Positions 4,694 to 5,900 of a stretch of DNA of 5,900 nucleotides are shown piece after piece; positions within the stretch are counted from its first letter, which is position 1, and every line of letters starts with the position of its first letter. The translations under genes and the position numbers were made by a program. The notes beneath the pieces were generated by a model. That model saw only the letters and a list, made by a program, of their open reading frames with translations, did not search any database and was not told the origin of the DNA. The stretch spans positions 1 to 5,900 of the forward strand of contig JODI01000181.1 of the NCBI GenBank assembly GCA_000720805.1. Reading direction: 5' to 3'. This DNA comes from Streptomyces violaceoruber. Lineage in GTDB: Bacteria > Actinomycetota > Actinomycetes > Streptomycetales > Streptomycetaceae.

Positions 4694-5158
4694 ATGAGCA
4701 TCGCGTTCGTGCGCAACCCGGGAGAAGGCACTCTCTACCACTACTACGACAGCGTCCAGGAGCAGGTCGTGTCGAATGCCGAGACACAGGGAGTGGTCAG
4801 CGTCGTGCGCCTGACCATGCGCCAGTCGGACGCGCCACCCCTGCACACCCACAGTCGGGAGGACGAAAGCTGGGTGGTCCTGTCCGGCCGCGTCCGGTTC
4901 TGGGTCGGATCGGCCTCGCTTGACGAGTGCGACGTCCATGACGCCGAGCCGGGCGCCTATGTCTTCGGCCCCCGGTCGGTTCCCCACACATTTCAGCCGC
5001 TCACCACGACGGCCGACGTACTGGTCATCAACAACCCCGGGGCCATCGAAGGCTACTTCCGGTCGATCGGCTCCGCCGACGCGCGTCATGACACGGACCA
5101 CGCGGACATGCTGGCCCAGTACGGGCTGACACTTTTGGACGGCCCGCCGAACGCCTAG
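4694..5158 (+). CDS. Cupin-domain protein (quercetinase-like single cupin)
   Basis: A 154-residue cytoplasmic single-domain cupin. Motif 1 is P-L-His51-T-His53-S-R-E-D-Glu58 followed by SWVVLSG (Gly65). Motif 2 is F-G-P-R-S-V-P-His98-T-F. His51, His53, Glu58 and His98 are the standard ligands for one divalent metal, so a catalytic role (dioxygenase or isomerase type) is possible. The order ESWVVLSGRVRFWVG, then PGAYVFGPRSVPHTF, then VLVINNPGAIEGYFRSIG follows a common family of about 150 residues annotated by similarity to bacterial quercetin 2,3-dioxygenases. The substrate is unknown, and many such proteins have never been tested. The C-terminal tail (about 128-154) has a His/Asp-rich patch of no known role. 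It is transcribed alone after a 279-base gap, and a hairpin begins at its stop codon. Complete, with normal codon use. Confidence 0.9.
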   Translation: MSIAFVRNPGEGTLYHYYDSVQEQVVSNAETQGVVSVVRLTMRQSDAPPLHTHSREDESWVVLSGRVRFWVGSASLDECDVHDAEPGAYVFGPRSVPHTFQPLTTTADVLVINNPGAIEGYFRSIGSADARHDTDHADMLAQYGLTLLDGPPNA

Positions 5159-5900
5159 GAGGGCCAGGTGGCTCCGCCACATGACCCTCCACGCCGCACG
5201 GCGATCGCACGCACCGAACGCCGCTCCTTCTCCCACGGAGATCCATCAGAAGGGCCCTGCGTAGAGGCGTTTGGCGCGATGGCGGTGGCGAGCAGGGCGG
5301 GGCCGCCTGCCAGCGGTGCGAGGACGGCACATCCGTCCTTGGTGCCTGTGCCGAGGAGCACGGGGTCTCGTCGGATGTCGAGGCGCGGGTCCACGAGCAG
5401 GAGCTGGCCCACGGCACGGTGGCCGTTCAGGACGGCTGGGCCGTTCCAGCCGGGTTCCGGTGCCCCGTAGGCCGTGTGCTGGTCGAGCAGTGGGCGCCCG
5501 GCGCGGTGGACCAGGATCCTGCTGACGAGGTGGCCTGGGTCTTCGTCGGCGCGGCCCAGAAGCTGCTCTTCCCGCAGCACGAGCCGTGCGGTGGCGGCGA
5601 GTTCGACGGTGTAGGTCTGGCCGCTTCGGTGGTGGGGCCGCGCAGGGCGAGCGTGGCGGCAGCGGTGGTGACGTCCAGCTCGGCCCGGTCCTCGGCGGTG
5701 ATGTCGAGGGTGAGCCGGTCGCCACCGAGCGGGGCGCTCATCGCGCCGATGATCCCCACCATGGCGGTGTTGCCGCTGGTGCGCATGCGCCGCACATGGA
5801 AGGGGCCGTCGCTGTGCAACTGCGGAAGGGTGGTGACGCGTCCGTTGTGGGCGGCGCGGATCCGGGCCGTGGCATGTACGCCGTCGGGGTGGCCGGGGGG
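5155..5900 (-). pseudogene. ureD: Urease accessory protein UreD, internally deleted; 5' end outside window
   Basis: UreD scaffolds UreF and UreG on urease during nickel insertion. From the right edge to about 5620 one minus frame gives HATARIRAAHNGRVTTLP, then AMSAPLGGDRLTLDI and ELDVTTAAATLALRGPTTEA, the N-terminal UreD signature (G-x-M-x-x-P-L-G-G-D-x-L). From about 5620 a second frame continues with TYTVELAATARLVLREEQLLGR, then GRPLLDQHTAYG, GWNGPAVLNGHRAVGQLLLVDP and MPLAG-like APLAGGPALLATAIAP. Between the halves the usual 25-35 residues, including the conserved LPEP segment, are missing and the frame changes at 5617-5627, so this is a deletion rather than a simple indel. After ATAIAPNAST (about 5262-5275) another frame reads LRRALLMDL, like a natural UreD tail, suggesting a second frameshift. 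The annotated frame instead runs to a stop at 5155 inside the cupin gene. Probably non-functional. No start codon is seen in frame before the edge. Confidence 0.82.
5158..5190. terminator. Terminator hairpin at the cupin stop
   Basis: GGAGGG (5158-5163) pairs with CCCTCC (5185-5190). Inside it CA/TG and then GTGG/CCAC (5168-5171 with 5177-5180) continue the stem around a CTCCG loop, with only two single mismatches. The first base is the last base of the cupin stop codon. It separates the cupin from the convergent ureD remnant and can act in both directions. Confidence 0.7.

Noticed and set aside
4165..4731. A 188-residue minus-strand open frame across the tetR-cupin gap
   Set aside because: It overlaps both real genes antisense, has no domain-like sequence, and the gap itself lacks coding character.
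5155..5580. A complete 141-residue minus-strand gene
   Set aside because: It begins at an internal GTG in the middle of UreD (VLREEQLLGR) and runs past the natural UreD end through the terminator hairpin into the cupin stop; it is the back half of a broken ureD.

Overview
The window reads as chromosomal DNA of a high-GC actinomycete, most likely Streptomyces or a close relative. Codon third positions are strongly G/C and regulator genes are dense. One gene belongs to a coenzyme F420-dependent oxidoreductase family, and F420 is typical of actinobacteria. This placement is an inference from composition and gene content; no marker gene fixes the genus.

Layout, left to right. Positions 1-480 (minus strand) hold a mosaic of three broken genes: an MFS drug-exporter fragment (1 to ~208), a medium-chain NADPH oxidoreductase fragment (~205-330) and the DNA-binding half of a TetR regulator (331-480). 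Next comes an intact plus-strand F420-dependent oxidoreductase of the luciferase-like superfamily (533-1420), then a small ArsR regulator (1553-1885). Positions 1886-2375 carry no intact gene; the first part looks like a frameshifted SnoaL-like remnant. An aldo/keto reductase on the minus strand (2482-3537) stands back to back with a plus-strand TetR regulator (3788-4414), and a palindromic operator lies between them. A 279-base gap with a short tandem repeat leads to a cupin protein (4694-5158). A strong hairpin sits on the cupin stop codon. The right edge is a minus-strand urease accessory gene, ureD, broken by an internal deletion and running off the window.

How the genes may work together. 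The clearest functional unit is the aldo/keto reductase with its divergent TetR, a standard local repressor-target arrangement. The F420 oxidoreductase was probably controlled by the TetR whose start survives at 331-480; only its HTH half and a perfect inverted repeat remain, so that control is probably lost. The three intact enzymes (F420 oxidoreductase, aldo/keto reductase, cupin) are small redox-type proteins with no shared operon, and I see no evidence for one pathway. All three regulator genes appear to start translation at or next to the predicted transcription start.

The main theme is erosion: intact monocistronic genes alternate with deletion-scarred ones. I see no CRISPR array, tRNA, rRNA, transposase or phage gene, and no convincing new multi-gene system.
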